From an uncultured Parolsenella sp. (GTDB lineage: Bacteria; Actinomycetota; Coriobacteriia; Coriobacteriales; Atopobiaceae), in contig CAKUNF010000017.1 in the NCBI GenBank assembly GCA_934668375.1, positions 1 to 31,540 on the forward strand: 31,540 nucleotides of DNA, read 5' to 3'. Positions 1 to 7,840 of this stretch are shown here, one piece after another. The notes under the pieces were generated by a model. The model worked only from the letters and a program-made list of their open reading frames with translations, made no database searches and was not told the origin of the DNA. A program made the translations under genes and the position numbers. How positions within the stretch are numbered: the first letter of the stretch is position 1; the number at the start of each line of letters is the position of its first letter.

Positions 1-24
1 GCAACGGAACGCTCATTCCGTTGC
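1..24. repeat. Perfect 9-bp inverted repeat with 6-nt spacer (candidate recombination site)
   Basis: GCAACGGAA at 1-9 and TTCCGTTGC at 16-24 are exact reverse complements around the spacer CGCTCA. Two binding arms around a 6-8 nt core is the usual architecture of a tyrosine-recombinase crossover site, and this one lies in the last visible codons of a tyrosine recombinase gene. The left arm starts at the window edge, so the arms may be longer. That it is the enzyme's substrate is inference. Confidence 0.5.
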
Positions 25-925
25 GGGTGGGCTCCATGTTCAGCACAAGCCCGAGAGAATTGACCTGCTCGCGGTGTCTGTCTTCGTTCGTGGCTATATA
101 GGTCCTCGTTGTCTCCACGCGAGAATGGCCCAACAGTCCAGAGACTGCATCCAGATCCCGATAACTCTCGTAATGGCAGAGCGCAAATAGATGACGTAAG
201 TTATGTGGATACGCCTTCTCAACGGGAACGCCCGCAGCCACAGCAACCCGCTTCATCCCCCGCCAGACGGTAGTCCTATCTATGGGAAAGCCTTTGGAGG
301 ACAAGAAGATGGGCCCAGAAGCGATTCCTTCTCGCGCACAGTACTCGATTAACAGCCTGGACAGCCGCCCGGGCAATAGCACCTCTCTGCTCTTGCCCTT
401 GTTGCGAACCCACACAACTTCACGGGCCACATCGGCAGGCGTCAGAAAACCAAGCTCACTCACTCGCATTCCCGTTGACGCAAGCGTCTGCAGAATCAAG
501 GCAAGTCGAATATCTTCAATCGCATATGCCTCATGAACCATTCTTTCATACTCGCCCCTTGTTAGCCCTAACCCCGCCGAGCGATACGTCTGCCTCTGGA
601 CGCGCAGGGGACCGACCCTCATTTCCGGGCATCCGATATTTGCGAGCAGGGAGTTCACCGCCGCAACAGCTACATTCACGCTAGATGGAGCAAAGCGTTC
701 CACGAGATATTCCCTGTATTCAATCACAGCCGTCTTGCTAAGCCCATACGAACCGCTCGGCAGCCATTCGAGGAATCGTCTCCCCTCTCGAAGGTATCGA
801 GCGATCGTTGGCGCGGTCAGCTCGCGGCGCAGCAGTTCTTCTCTCCACGTCTTAATGAACTCACTGATCGACTCCTCATTTTTCCTGTCTGCCTGCAGGA
901 AATCAGAGTGGCTCATTTGATCCAT
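1..925 (-). CDS. Tyrosine recombinase (DNA invertase/integrase family), 3' end outside window
   Basis: An open frame of 308 codons runs from an ATG at 925 to the window edge without a stop, so the C-terminus is missing. All tyrosine-recombinase catalytic residues are visible: Arg154 (STGMRVSEL), Lys176/178 (RNKGKSREV), His241 and Arg244 (PHNLRHLFA), His267 (LLGHSRVETT) and the nucleophile Tyr276 (TRTYIAT). Residues about 15-110 resemble the SAM-like core-binding domain. The segment that follows the nucleophile (HREQVNSLGLV) suggests the protein ends soon after the edge. A GAAAGGTG motif at about 933-940 fits the start. The family performs strand exchange at short inverted-repeat sites. The closest pattern I recall is the integrase-like DNA invertases of Firmicutes and Actinobacteria that often sit beside type I restriction hsdS genes or surface genes; the neighbour that would decide this lies outside the window. 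It uses TTA, ATA and AGA codons and is poorer in GC than every other gene here, which suggests horizontal acquisition. Confidence 0.93.
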   Translation of the reverse strand, partial: MDQMSHSDFLQADRKNEESISEFIKTWREELLRRELTAPTIARYLREGRRFLEWLPSGSYGLSKTAVIEYREYLVERFAPSSVNVAVAAVNSLLANIGCPEMRVGPLRVQRQTYRSAGLGLTRGEYERMVHEAYAIEDIRLALILQTLASTGMRVSELGFLTPADVAREVVWVRNKGKSREVLLPGRLSRLLIEYCAREGIASGPIFLSSKGFPIDRTTVWRGMKRVAVAAGVPVEKAYPHNLRHLFALCHYESYRDLDAVSGLLGHSRVETTRTYIATNEDRHREQVNSLGLVLNMEPTRNGMSVPL

Positions 926-1088
926 TGCCTACACCTTTCACTCACAAGTTCCTCCCACAAGCTGGTTCATCCCCAGGCAGCAAAGTTCGTCTCGCAATTG
1001 ACGGGCCGATAAAGCAAGAACGACTCGGGACGCGCCCCATGTCCACCTTGCGTGATAAAGTCGTTCCTCAGCGACCGAGGAGGGCACG

Positions 1089-1979
1089 ATGAGCAGCAAG
1101 GCAACGAATCTGCAGCATGTGGCGCTCGTTCTCGAGGGCGGGGGCATGCGAGCGGCCCACACGGCCGGCATCGTGGCCGCGCTCATCGAGCACGAGGCGT
1201 GGTTTCCCTACGTCTGCGGCCTGTCCGCGGGCTCCTCGAACACGGTGAACTACATCGCGCGGGACGCGGAGCGCACGCGCATGTGCTTCGTGGACATCGC
1301 GGGTGACAAGCGCTTTGGCGGCATCGGCTCGCTCATGCACCACGATGGCTTCTTCAACTCGCAGTGGCTCTACGACGAGGCCATCCAAGACGGCACCCTG
1401 CCCATGGACTGGAACGCCTTCCAGGCAAATCCCATCCAGGCACGCATCCAGTCCTTCGAACGCGACACCGGGCGAACCGTCACGTGGACGCGGCAGGACA
1501 TGACCTCGCCTCTCACGATGGCACGCCTCGTGCGCGCAAGCTCCACGATGCCGTTTGTCATGAACCCCATCGAGGTAAACGGCCAGGTCATGCTCGACGG
1601 CGGCCTGGGCACAGGCGCGGGCATCCCGCTGCACCTGGCCGAGGAGGACGGCTACGAGCGGTTCTTCTTCGTCGGCACGAGGCCGGCGGGCTACCGCAAG
1701 GCGCCGATGGGCCGAGGAAAGCGCGGGCTCATGCGTCGCCTCTGCGCCGGGCAGCCGCATCTGTACGAGGCGCTCGCGACACGCGCCGGGCGATACAACG
1801 CCGCGCTCGATCACCTGGACGAGCTCGAGCGAGTCGGCCGTGCCCTTGTCGTGCGCCCCGAGACCATGCCCATCCACAACACCGAGACGAACGTGGACAA
1901 GCTGCGGGCAGTCTTTGACCAGGGCCACGCGCTCGCCGAACGCGAGATGGACCGCTGGCTGGATTGGCTCACCAAGTAG
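1089..1979 (+). CDS. Patatin-like phospholipase family protein
   Basis: This 296-residue protein has the full patatin signature: the oxyanion-hole glycine loop EGGGMRAAHTAG (residues 16-27), the nucleophile elbow GLSAGS with Ser46, and the catalytic Asp170 in MLDGGLG. Patatins are Ser-Asp dyad lipid acyl hydrolases. The length matches the bacterial RssA/YjjU-like branch that acts in the cytosol or at the inner face of the membrane. No signal peptide or membrane span is visible. The ATG at 1089 is preceded by GAGGAGGG, a strong ribosome-binding site. The gene starts about 160 bp from the divergent recombinase and is followed by exonuclease III on the same strand, with a GC-rich hairpin between them. 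The substrate cannot be told from the sequence. Confidence 0.9.
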   Translation: MSSKATNLQHVALVLEGGGMRAAHTAGIVAALIEHEAWFPYVCGLSAGSSNTVNYIARDAERTRMCFVDIAGDKRFGGIGSLMHHDGFFNSQWLYDEAIQDGTLPMDWNAFQANPIQARIQSFERDTGRTVTWTRQDMTSPLTMARLVRASSTMPFVMNPIEVNGQVMLDGGLGTGAGIPLHLAEEDGYERFFFVGTRPAGYRKAPMGRGKRGLMRRLCAGQPHLYEALATRAGRYNAALDHLDELERVGRALVVRPETMPIHNTETNVDKLRAVFDQGHALAEREMDRWLDWLTK

Positions 1980-2010
1980 CGGTGCCGGTGGCAATTGACC
2001 CCGGCACCGC
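1979..2010. terminator. GC-rich 10-bp hairpin between the patatin gene and xth
   Basis: GCGGTGCCGG at 1979-1988 pairs perfectly with CCGGCACCGC at 2001-2010 around a 12-nt loop. The stem begins on the last base of the patatin stop codon and ends 10 nt before the xth ribosome-binding site. No T-run follows, so it may be an mRNA-stabilising or attenuating hairpin instead of a true terminator. The loop word TTGACC also echoes the GGGGACGGGGTC repeat family seen elsewhere in the window. Confidence 0.45.
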
Positions 2011-2032
2011 CGTCACCATTGAGGAGGACCAC

Positions 2033-2860
2033 ATGAGCGACACCCACGAGCTGCGGCTCGTTTCCTGGAACGTCAACGGCCTGCGCGCCGTCATGAAGAA
2101 GGACCCGAGCTTCGTCGACGTGGTCGAGAGCATCGGAGCAGACGTGTTCGCCATCCAGGAGACGAAGCTCCAGGAGGGGCAGATTGAGCTCGACCTGCCT
2201 GGATACCATCAGACGTGGAGCTACGCCGCGCGCAAGGGCTACTCTGGCACGGCCGTATTCTCACGTGTGAAGCCCCTGCGCGTCCTGCATGCAGATGCCA
2301 TGCTTCCGATTGCCCACGAGGTCCTGAGCGCAGACGACGAGCAGCTCTTTGCCGTGGCCGCCACCGAGGGACGCGTCTGCGCGCTTGAGTTCGAGACGTA
2401 CTGGTTCGTGAACGTCTACACGCCCAACGCCCAGGGCGAGCTCGCGCGCATCGACACGCGCCTGGCCTGGGACCGCGTCTACCGAGAGTTCCTCGCACGC
2501 CTCGCCGGCGAGAAGCCCGTCGTGACCTGCGGCGACTTCAACGTGGCACACGAGGAGATCGACCTCAAGAACCCCGGACCAAACCGCGGCAACGCGGGAT
2601 TCTCGGACGAGGAGCGCGCGAGCTTCACCGAGCTTCTCGATGCGGGCTTCACCGATACGTTCCGTGCGCGATTCCCCGAGCTTACGGACGCATACAGCTG
2701 GTGGAGCTACCGCTTCAACGCGCGCAAGAACAACGCGGGCTGGCGCATCGACTACTTCCTCGTAAGCAACGATGTCGCCGAGCGCGTGACGGGCGCCTCG
2801 ATCCTCTCCGAGGTCTACGGCAGCGACCACTGCCCCGTGGAGCTCACGATCAAGCTGTAA
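2033..2860 (+). CDS. xth: Exodeoxyribonuclease III (AP endonuclease, ExoA/Xth family)
   Basis: This 275-residue protein is of the exonuclease/endonuclease/phosphatase fold that cuts DNA at abasic sites and degrades 3' ends during base-excision repair. Diagnostic motifs run in order: SWNVNGLRAV near the N-terminus (metal-binding Asn), IQETKLQ (metal-binding Glu), VNVYTPNAQ, GDFNVAHEEIDL (catalytic Asp/Asn), the WWSYRFNARKNNAGWRIDY block and the terminal GSDHCPVEL (catalytic Asp-His). The length is typical for the family. The start is the ATG at 2033, 6 nt after GAGGAGG at 2021-2027. A start at 1964 would lie inside the patatin gene and add residues not found in the family. The end converges on the PHP gene across a nested palindrome. 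Confidence 0.95.
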   Translation: MSDTHELRLVSWNVNGLRAVMKKDPSFVDVVESIGADVFAIQETKLQEGQIELDLPGYHQTWSYAARKGYSGTAVFSRVKPLRVLHADAMLPIAHEVLSADDEQLFAVAATEGRVCALEFETYWFVNVYTPNAQGELARIDTRLAWDRVYREFLARLAGEKPVVTCGDFNVAHEEIDLKNPGPNRGNAGFSDEERASFTELLDAGFTDTFRARFPELTDAYSWWSYRFNARKNNAGWRIDYFLVSNDVAERVTGASILSEVYGSDHCPVELTIKL

Positions 2861-2861
2861 C

Positions 2862-2930
2862 GTGACAACCGGGGACGGGGTCGAACTGTCACCAAAATGG
2901 TGACAGATTGACCCCGTCCCCAAGTGTCAC
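2862..2930. repeat. Nested palindrome of the GGGGACGGGGTC repeat family
   Basis: This 69-bp element sits between the convergent xth and PHP genes and is symmetric at three levels. GTGACA (2862-2867) pairs with TGTCAC (2925-2930), GGGGACGGGGTC (2871-2882) with GACCCCGTCCCC (2910-2921), and TGTCACC (2887-2893) with GGTGACA (2899-2905), around a 5-nt loop AAAAT. The unpaired linkers are only 3-4 nt long. It ends on the base before the PHP stop codon. A second copy starts at the right window edge. It resembles REP-type mobile palindromes and could also act as a bidirectional terminator; both roles are inference. Confidence 0.8.
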
Positions 2931-3725
2931 CTAGTGGATGTTGGCCGCGTCCACGGCAGAGAGGAACGTCTCGGCGTCGGTCGTGGCGACGAGCTCCTGG
3001 GGGAAGTGGATTTCCTCGAGCATGGCAAGGGCGTGGTCAAACCTGCCGATGCCCAGGCAGATGTGGGCATCGGTGTTCACGGCAATCTTGCAGCCCAGCT
3101 CGGCGCACGTCTCGGCGATCTCGCGACAGGCGGCGTCTACCGCCGGACGCCTGAACTCAAGGCTGTGGTCGTTAATCTCGATGAGCTTGTTCAGGCGAAC
3201 CGCCTCTGAGACAACCTCACGAACGTCAAACGGAACGGCCGAGCGCCCCGTGTGGGCGAGCATGAGCACCTTTGACTCGTGCAGGGCATTCACGTACATC
3301 TGCGTGGTCTGGGCAAGCGTGGCGCCGCGCGAGAACGAACGGTCGTGGACGCTCGCGATGACGTACTCGCAACCCTTGAACACGCGGTCCTTGAGGATCT
3401 CGGGCCTCTCGAGCGGGCAGCCGTTAATCTCGATGTCCACGGGGATGTCCCAGCCAAACAGGTGGCCGTCCAGGTCAACGATGTCCGCCTCGCAGCCATG
3501 CAGCAGACGTACGCCCTCCCACTCATGGGGCCACGCGGCGTAGTTGTAGAAGAACTGGAAGTTTCGCATGTGCTGCTCGGGATAGAGCATGGGGCTGTAG
3601 TGGTCCGTCGAGGCAAGCAGCTCGAGACCAGCGTCGCGGGCGGCCGAGACGTTCTCGCGAATCGTGGAGTACGAGTGGCGCGAGTAGAGCGTGTGGGTGT
3701 GGGTGTCGCACAGGTTCTTGAGCAT
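2931..3725 (-). CDS. PHP-domain metal-dependent phosphoesterase (YcdX-like)
   Basis: This 264-residue protein is essentially one PHP domain. The metal-binding motifs are in the expected order: CDTHTHTLYS (residues 6-15), STDHYSP, LLHGCEADI, IASVHDR, LMLAHTGR, IEINDHS and VNTDAHI. PHP proteins bind a tri-metal site and hydrolyse phosphoesters; relatives include YcdX-type phosphatases and histidinol phosphatase. No his genes are nearby, so histidine biosynthesis is not supported. No DNA-polymerase fusion or membrane span is seen. The ATG at 3725 follows GAAGGAG at good spacing. The gene lies downstream of an aminotransferase on the same strand, but a strong terminator lies between them, so it probably has its own promoter or depends on readthrough. 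The natural substrate is unknown. Confidence 0.85.
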   Translation of the reverse strand: MLKNLCDTHTHTLYSRHSYSTIRENVSAARDAGLELLASTDHYSPMLYPEQHMRNFQFFYNYAAWPHEWEGVRLLHGCEADIVDLDGHLFGWDIPVDIEINGCPLERPEILKDRVFKGCEYVIASVHDRSFSRGATLAQTTQMYVNALHESKVLMLAHTGRSAVPFDVREVVSEAVRLNKLIEINDHSLEFRRPAVDAACREIAETCAELGCKIAVNTDAHICLGIGRFDHALAMLEEIHFPQELVATTDAETFLSAVDAANIH

Positions 3726-3760
3726 GGGTCTCCTTCTGAAGCGCCGCGTGGGCGATCATG

Positions 3761-3787
3761 AAAAAGGCCGGACGCACGCGCCCGGCC
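3761..3787 (-). terminator. Rho-independent terminator after the aminotransferase gene
   Basis: On the minus strand a GGCCGG/CCGGCC stem around a 10-nt loop is followed directly by TTTTT (3765-3761). It lies 6 nt past the aminotransferase stop codon and ahead of the PHP gene. Confidence 0.8.
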
Positions 3788-3793
3788 CCGTCG

Positions 3794-4990
3794 TTACTTG
3801 TACTCGGCCGCAAGCGCCTGCCACGCGGGCATGGAGTTCACGATGGTCTCATAGCTCACGCAGTAGCCAACACGGACCCAGCCCGGACAGCCGAAGGAGT
3901 CGGACGGCACGGGCAGCAGCTCATGGGCCTTCGCACGCTCGAAGAACGCGTTGGCGTCCGACTCGAGCGCCTTGACCCACAGGTAGAAGGCGCCATCGGG
4001 CTCGATGTACTCGTAGCCGGCCTCCGTGAGGCCACGCGTGAGGGCCTCGCGGTTGCGCGCATAGGCGTCAACGTCGCTCGGCACGTCAACGCAGTCGGTG
4101 ACGACGCGCTGGAAGATGGCCGGGGCGCAGACGAATCCCAACGTACGGCCCGCGCCGGCCACCGTGGGAACGAGACGGTCGTGCTCGGGGTTCGTAGGAG
4201 GCACGAGCACCCAGCCAATGCGCTCGCCCGGCAGCGACAGGCTCTTGGAGTAGCTGTAGCAGACGATGGTGCGCTCGTAGACGGCCGGGACCCAGGGGAC
4301 CTCCGCGCCATAGGTGATCTCACGATACGGCTCGTCGGAGATGAGATAGATGGGGTGCCCCGTCTCCTGCCCGCGACTCTCGAGCACGGCCGCGAGCTTC
4401 TCGAGGGTCTCGCGCGTGTAGACGGTGCCCACCGGGTTGTTCGGCGAGTCGATGATGACAGCAGCGGTGCGCTCGGTGATCGCGGCGGCAACGGCGTCCG
4501 CGTCAACCTGGAACGTGGAGGCGTCGGCCATGACCTCCACGCAGGTGCAGCCGCACGTCTCGATCCAGACGCGGTACTCGGGGAAGTACGGGGCGATGAC
4601 GATGACCTCGTCACCGGGGTTGGTCACGGCATGCAGTGTGATGGTGAGCGAGGCCGCGGCGCCGCAGGTGATGTAAAGGTCATTGGCGCTCGCCACGGGG
4701 CGCTCGCCCATCTCGGCGGCAAAGCGGCGCGTGAGCGAGGAGGCAACCGCCTCGCGACAGGCGGGCAGGCCGTTGGCGGGGGTGTAGCCGTGCACCTGCG
4801 CGGGAGGAAGCTCGGCAGACGTCTTGAGGGACGCCGCGACCTCGGCGGGCGCGGGAACGCTCGGGTTGCCCAGGCTGAAGTCAAAGACGTTCTCGGCCCC
4901 GATCTCTGCCTTGCGGGCGGCGCCATACGCAGCAATCTCGCGGATGGAGCTCTTGGACGCCCCGTAGCCGTACATGGTCTCGTTGATCAT
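3794..4990 (-). CDS. PLP-dependent class I/II aminotransferase
   Basis: This 398-residue fold-type I enzyme belongs to the aspartate/aromatic aminotransferase superfamily. Visible landmarks are the LGNPS substrate loop (about residue 40), SPNNPVGTVY (182-191, PLP-phosphate and substrate Asn), ISDEPYREI with Asp219 and Tyr222, and CYSYSKSLSLPGERIGW with the Schiff-base Lys249. The GNP loop and PGERIG motif resemble the branch annotated simply as pyridoxal-phosphate-dependent aminotransferase in anaerobic Gram-positives. The amino-acid substrate cannot be assigned. The start at 4990 (MINETMYGYG) is chosen because AAGGGGGAAG precedes it. An upstream ATG at 5026 lies inside a hairpin and would add a 12-residue tail unlike the family. 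The gene follows ftsH on the same strand and ends at a clear terminator. Confidence 0.9.
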   Translation of the reverse strand: MINETMYGYGASKSSIREIAAYGAARKAEIGAENVFDFSLGNPSVPAPAEVAASLKTSAELPPAQVHGYTPANGLPACREAVASSLTRRFAAEMGERPVASANDLYITCGAAASLTITLHAVTNPGDEVIVIAPYFPEYRVWIETCGCTCVEVMADASTFQVDADAVAAAITERTAAVIIDSPNNPVGTVYTRETLEKLAAVLESRGQETGHPIYLISDEPYREITYGAEVPWVPAVYERTIVCYSYSKSLSLPGERIGWVLVPPTNPEHDRLVPTVAGAGRTLGFVCAPAIFQRVVTDCVDVPSDVDAYARNREALTRGLTEAGYEYIEPDGAFYLWVKALESDANAFFERAKAHELLPVPSDSFGCPGWVRVGYCVSYETIVNSMPAWQALAAEYK

Positions 4991-5010
4991 TGCTTCCCCC
5001 TTGCATATGG

Positions 5011-5040
5011 GACAACGGCCACCCATGGGCAGCCGTTGTC
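5011..5040. terminator. Hairpin between ftsH and the aminotransferase gene
   Basis: GACAACGGC at 5011-5019 pairs exactly with GCCGTTGTC at 5032-5040 around a 12-nt loop. It lies just past the ftsH stop codon. On the transcribed minus strand no T-run follows, so it is a weak terminator or an attenuator that separates ftsH from the aminotransferase gene. Confidence 0.5.
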
Positions 5041-5044
5041 GCTT

Positions 5045-7123
5045 TTACTCGTTTGTGTTCCCGGTCTCGCCCGAGTCGCCTGGCGCAGCATCTTCACCAG
5101 CCGTCTCGGCGGCGACGGCGGCGCGTGCGGCCTCGGCGGCCTCCGCGGCAACGTCCTCATCGACCTCGCCGGGCTTGGTCGCGGGCTTGGGCTCCTCGGA
5201 CTGCACGACCTCCGGGTGCTCGGCCACGTAGGCGTCCCACTCGTTGTCGAGCAGCGCGTTCACGACGTCACCCTCGACGGTCTCGCGCGCAAGGAGCACC
5301 TTGGCCATCGTGTCCATCTGGTCGCGACGAGCCTCGAGCACCTCGCGGGCGCGCCTGTGGGCCTCGCGCATGATGCGCTCCACCTCGTCGTCGATGCGCT
5401 TGGCGGTCTCGGCCGAGTAGTCCTGGTGGTCCGCGTAGTCACGGCCGAGGAACACCTCGTGCTGCGCCTCGCCAAAGACCTGCGTGCCGAGCGCCTCGCT
5501 CATGCCAAGACGCGTGACCATCTGGCGGGCGATCTTCGTGGCGCGCTCGAGGTCGTTGCTCGCGCCGGTAGTGATGTCGTCGCAGAAGAGCTCCTCGGCG
5601 GTACGGCCGCCCAGCAGCACGGCGATCTGGTCGAGCATACCGTCACGCGTGTTGAGGAAGTGGTCCTCCTCCGGCAGCTGAAGCGTGTAGCCAAGCGCCT
5701 GCCCGCGGGCGATGATCGAGATCTTGTGCACCGGGTCGGAGTTCTCGAGGATGTGGCCCACAAGCGCATGGCCGCTCTCGTGGTAGGCAATCGTCTTGCG
5801 CTCGCTCGCGGTCATGACGCGGCTCTTGCGCTCGGGACCGGCGATGACGCGCTCCATGGCCTCCTCGACCTCGGCCATCGTGATCTTGGGCTTGTGACGG
5901 CGGGCGGCAAGCAGCGCGCTCTCGTTCATGAGGTTCATGAGGTCGGCACCCGTGAAGCCCGGCGTGAGCTTCGCCAGGCGGCCAAAGTCGATGTCCCCGG
6001 CAAGTGGCTTGCCCTCGGAGTGCACGCGAATGATCTGCTCGCGGCCGGAGAGGTCGGGGCGGTCCACCGTGACCTGGCGGTCGAAGCGGCCGGGGCGCAG
6101 CAGGGCCGGGTCGAGGATGTCGGGGCGGTTCGTGGCCGCAATGAGGATGACGGCGTCATTGGCCTCGAAGCCGTCCATCTCGACAAGCAGCTGGTTGAGC
6201 GTCTGCTCGCGCTCGTCGTGGCCACCGCCGAGGCCGGCGCCGCGCTGGCGTCCCACGGCGTCGATCTCGTCGATGAAGATGATGGAGGGACTCGCGGCCT
6301 TGGCCTGCTTGAACAGGTCGCGCACGCGGCTCGCGCCCACGCCCACGAACATCTCCACGAAGTCAGAGCCCGAGATGGAGAAGAACGGCACGCCCGCCTC
6401 GCCGGCGACGGCCTTCGCAAGCAGCGTCTTGCCCGTGCCCGGAGGGCCCACGAGCAGCACGCCGCGCGGAATCTTGGCACCCATCTTGTGGAAGCGCTCG
6501 GGCTCGGCGAGGAAGTCGCGGATCTCCTTGAGCTCCTCGACGGCCTCGTCCACGCCGGCGACGTCGGAGAACTTCACCTTGGGGCGAGTCTCCTCGGTGG
6601 TCTTGGCCTTCGTCTTGCCAAAGCCCATGGCGCCGCCGCCCTGGCTCTGCATGCCGCGCATGAAGTAGACGAACACGCCAATCATGAGCAGCGTGGGAAG
6701 CACGGAGAACAGCAGCGTGTCGAGCCACTCGTCGCTCGAGGTGTCCACGGTGTAGGTGACCTCGGGGTGGCTCTCCATGAGCTCGGCGAGGTTGTCGGTG
6801 CCGGCGTAGGTGCTCTTGAAGGAGACGAGCTTGGATTCGTCGCCCTTGTCGGCGTCGTTGGCCCAGTACGTTCCCGTGAGCTCACCGGAGGAGATGCGGT
6901 ACGTGAGCGTGGAGACGCGGTCATCCTTCACAGCGGCAACGACGTCGCTCGTGGGCATCGTGTCAGCGCTCTTGGCGCCAAACATCGACGGCACCATCGA
7001 GTACACGAGGTATGCCACGAGCGCGATGGCGATGATGAGGGAGATCTTGTTCATGCGCGGCGAGTTGGGCTCGCGCTGAGGACCTCCCGGCTGGTTGTTG
7101 TTCTCGGTGTTGTTGCTGCTCAT
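5045..7123 (-). CDS. ftsH: ATP-dependent zinc metalloprotease FtsH
   Basis: This 692-residue membrane-anchored AAA+ protease forms hexamers that pull out and degrade misfolded membrane proteins and some soluble regulators. Seen in order are a short hydrophilic N-terminus, a membrane span at about residues 27-46, an extracytoplasmic domain at 50-133, a second span at about 135-155, Walker A GPPGTGKT at 226-233, Walker B IIFIDEID at 281-288, the second region of homology around 330-350 ([18 protein letters not shown]), the zinc motif HESGH with His448, Glu449 and His452, and the third zinc ligand Asp524 (ASNDLERAT). The acidic, Ala/Glu-rich C-terminal tail from about 650 is typical of actinobacteria. 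The ATG at 7123 follows GGAAAG and lies 14 nt after hpt, so the two are probably cotranscribed. Confidence 0.98.
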   Translation of the reverse strand: MSSNNTENNNQPGGPQREPNSPRMNKISLIIAIALVAYLVYSMVPSMFGAKSADTMPTSDVVAAVKDDRVSTLTYRISSGELTGTYWANDADKGDESKLVSFKSTYAGTDNLAELMESHPEVTYTVDTSSDEWLDTLLFSVLPTLLMIGVFVYFMRGMQSQGGGAMGFGKTKAKTTEETRPKVKFSDVAGVDEAVEELKEIRDFLAEPERFHKMGAKIPRGVLLVGPPGTGKTLLAKAVAGEAGVPFFSISGSDFVEMFVGVGASRVRDLFKQAKAASPSIIFIDEIDAVGRQRGAGLGGGHDEREQTLNQLLVEMDGFEANDAVILIAATNRPDILDPALLRPGRFDRQVTVDRPDLSGREQIIRVHSEGKPLAGDIDFGRLAKLTPGFTGADLMNLMNESALLAARRHKPKITMAEVEEAMERVIAGPERKSRVMTASERKTIAYHESGHALVGHILENSDPVHKISIIARGQALGYTLQLPEEDHFLNTRDGMLDQIAVLLGGRTAEELFCDDITTGASNDLERATKIARQMVTRLGMSEALGTQVFGEAQHEVFLGRDYADHQDYSAETAKRIDDEVERIMREAHRRAREVLEARRDQMDTMAKVLLARETVEGDVVNALLDNEWDAYVAEHPEVVQSEEPKPATKPGEVDEDVAAEAAEAARAAVAAETAGEDAAPGDSGETGNTNE

Positions 7124-7137
7124 ATGCTACTTTCCGG

Positions 7138-7689
7138 CTACTTTCCGTAGACCTCCGGCTTGAGGATTCCGATGTAGGGCAGGTTGCGGTAGCGCTCGGC
7201 GAAGTCGAGGCCATAGCCCACGATGAACTCGTCGGGCACGTGAGCGCCGACGTAGCGCGGGGTCACGGCCGTCTCCTGGCCCGGGACGTCCTTCACGAGG
7301 AAGGCGGCGATCTCCAGAGAGGCCGGGTGGCGCGAGCGCAGGTTCTTCATGAGGTACTTGAGCGTGAGACCCGAGTCCAGGATGTCCTCGATGATCAGGA
7401 CGTCGCGGCCCTCGATCTTGGTGTCAAGGTCCTTCACGATGCGGACGACGCCCGAGGAGACGGCGCCATCGCCGTAGCTCGAGACGGCCATGAAGTCGAT
7501 GCCGAGCGGGCAGTCGATGGCGCGCATCACGTCTCCCATGAAGACGACCGCGCCACGAAGAACCGCGATGAGCAGCGGGTTCTTGCCGGCATAGTCCTTC
7601 GTGATCTCTGCGCCCATACGCGCGACGATGCCCTTGATGTCCTCCTCGGACAGGATGACCTTGCTGACGTCCGGATGAATCTGCTCCAT
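7138..7689 (-). CDS. hpt: Hypoxanthine phosphoribosyltransferase
   Basis: This 183-residue type I phosphoribosyltransferase salvages hypoxanthine or guanine with PRPP to give IMP or GMP. The PRPP-binding loop VLIIEDILDSGLTLKYL is clear, as are the N-terminal LRGAVVFMGDVMR segment and the flexible-loop SSYGDGAVSSG. The C-terminal LDFAERYRNLPYIGIL is the purine-binding end characteristic of bacterial Hpt. I place the start at 7689 (MEQIHPDVSK) because AAAGAGGA precedes it; an upstream ATG at 7734 would add 15 residues unlike the family. The gene lies between tilS and ftsH in the order tilS-hpt-ftsH, a widely conserved bacterial arrangement. Its last codons GGA AAG TAG are duplicated in the ftsH leader. 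Confidence 0.96.
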   Translation of the reverse strand: MEQIHPDVSKVILSEEDIKGIVARMGAEITKDYAGKNPLLIAVLRGAVVFMGDVMRAIDCPLGIDFMAVSSYGDGAVSSGVVRIVKDLDTKIEGRDVLIIEDILDSGLTLKYLMKNLRSRHPASLEIAAFLVKDVPGQETAVTPRYVGAHVPDEFIVGYGLDFAERYRNLPYIGILKPEVYGK

Positions 7690-7770
7690 GGCGCGATCCT
7701 CTTTCCCTTCTGGGGCGAGAAGCCCCGTGACCACCGGCGCCGCTCGTCAGGCACACTCAGTGGAAATTAG

Positions 7771-7803
7771 ATTCTAGCAACCTATCCGGACACATACCGG
7801 CAA
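7771..7803 (-). promoter_or_regulatory. Candidate promoter for hpt-ftsH
   Basis: The minus strand reads TGCTAGAAT, an extended -10 with TAGAAT at 7776-7771, about 80 nt ahead of the hpt start in the tilS-hpt gap. A TTGCCG at 7803-7798 is a possible -35, but the 21-nt spacer is too long to count on it. The same TGCTAGAAT word precedes the kinase operon at 14325-14333. Confidence 0.4.
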
Positions 7804-7840
7804 GGGAGCGAGAAATGAAACAACGGGTCGTCCCCTCGTC

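Noticed and set aside
282..920. Three short plus-strand frames within the left-edge region
   Set aside because: They oppose the tyrosine recombinase, whose catalytic residues are all present on the minus strand.
998..1066. TTGACG and an 8-bp inverted repeat (GAACGACT/AGTCGTTC) upstream of the patatin gene as promoter or attachment site
   Set aside because: No -10 lies at a proper distance from TTGACG, and the repeat arms are short and 33 nt apart, which could be chance.
2931..3725. PHP protein as histidinol-phosphatase HisK
   Set aside because: The PHP motifs fit, but no other histidine gene is present and the sequence resembles YcdX-type proteins as well, so the specific name is not supported.
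3758..7150. An uninterrupted plus-strand reading frame of more than 1,100 codons across the aminotransferase and ftsH genes
   Set aside because: It is the antisense shadow of high-GC genes; its Leu/Gly/Val/His/Arg-rich product shows no domain, while the minus strand carries clear FtsH and aminotransferase motifs.
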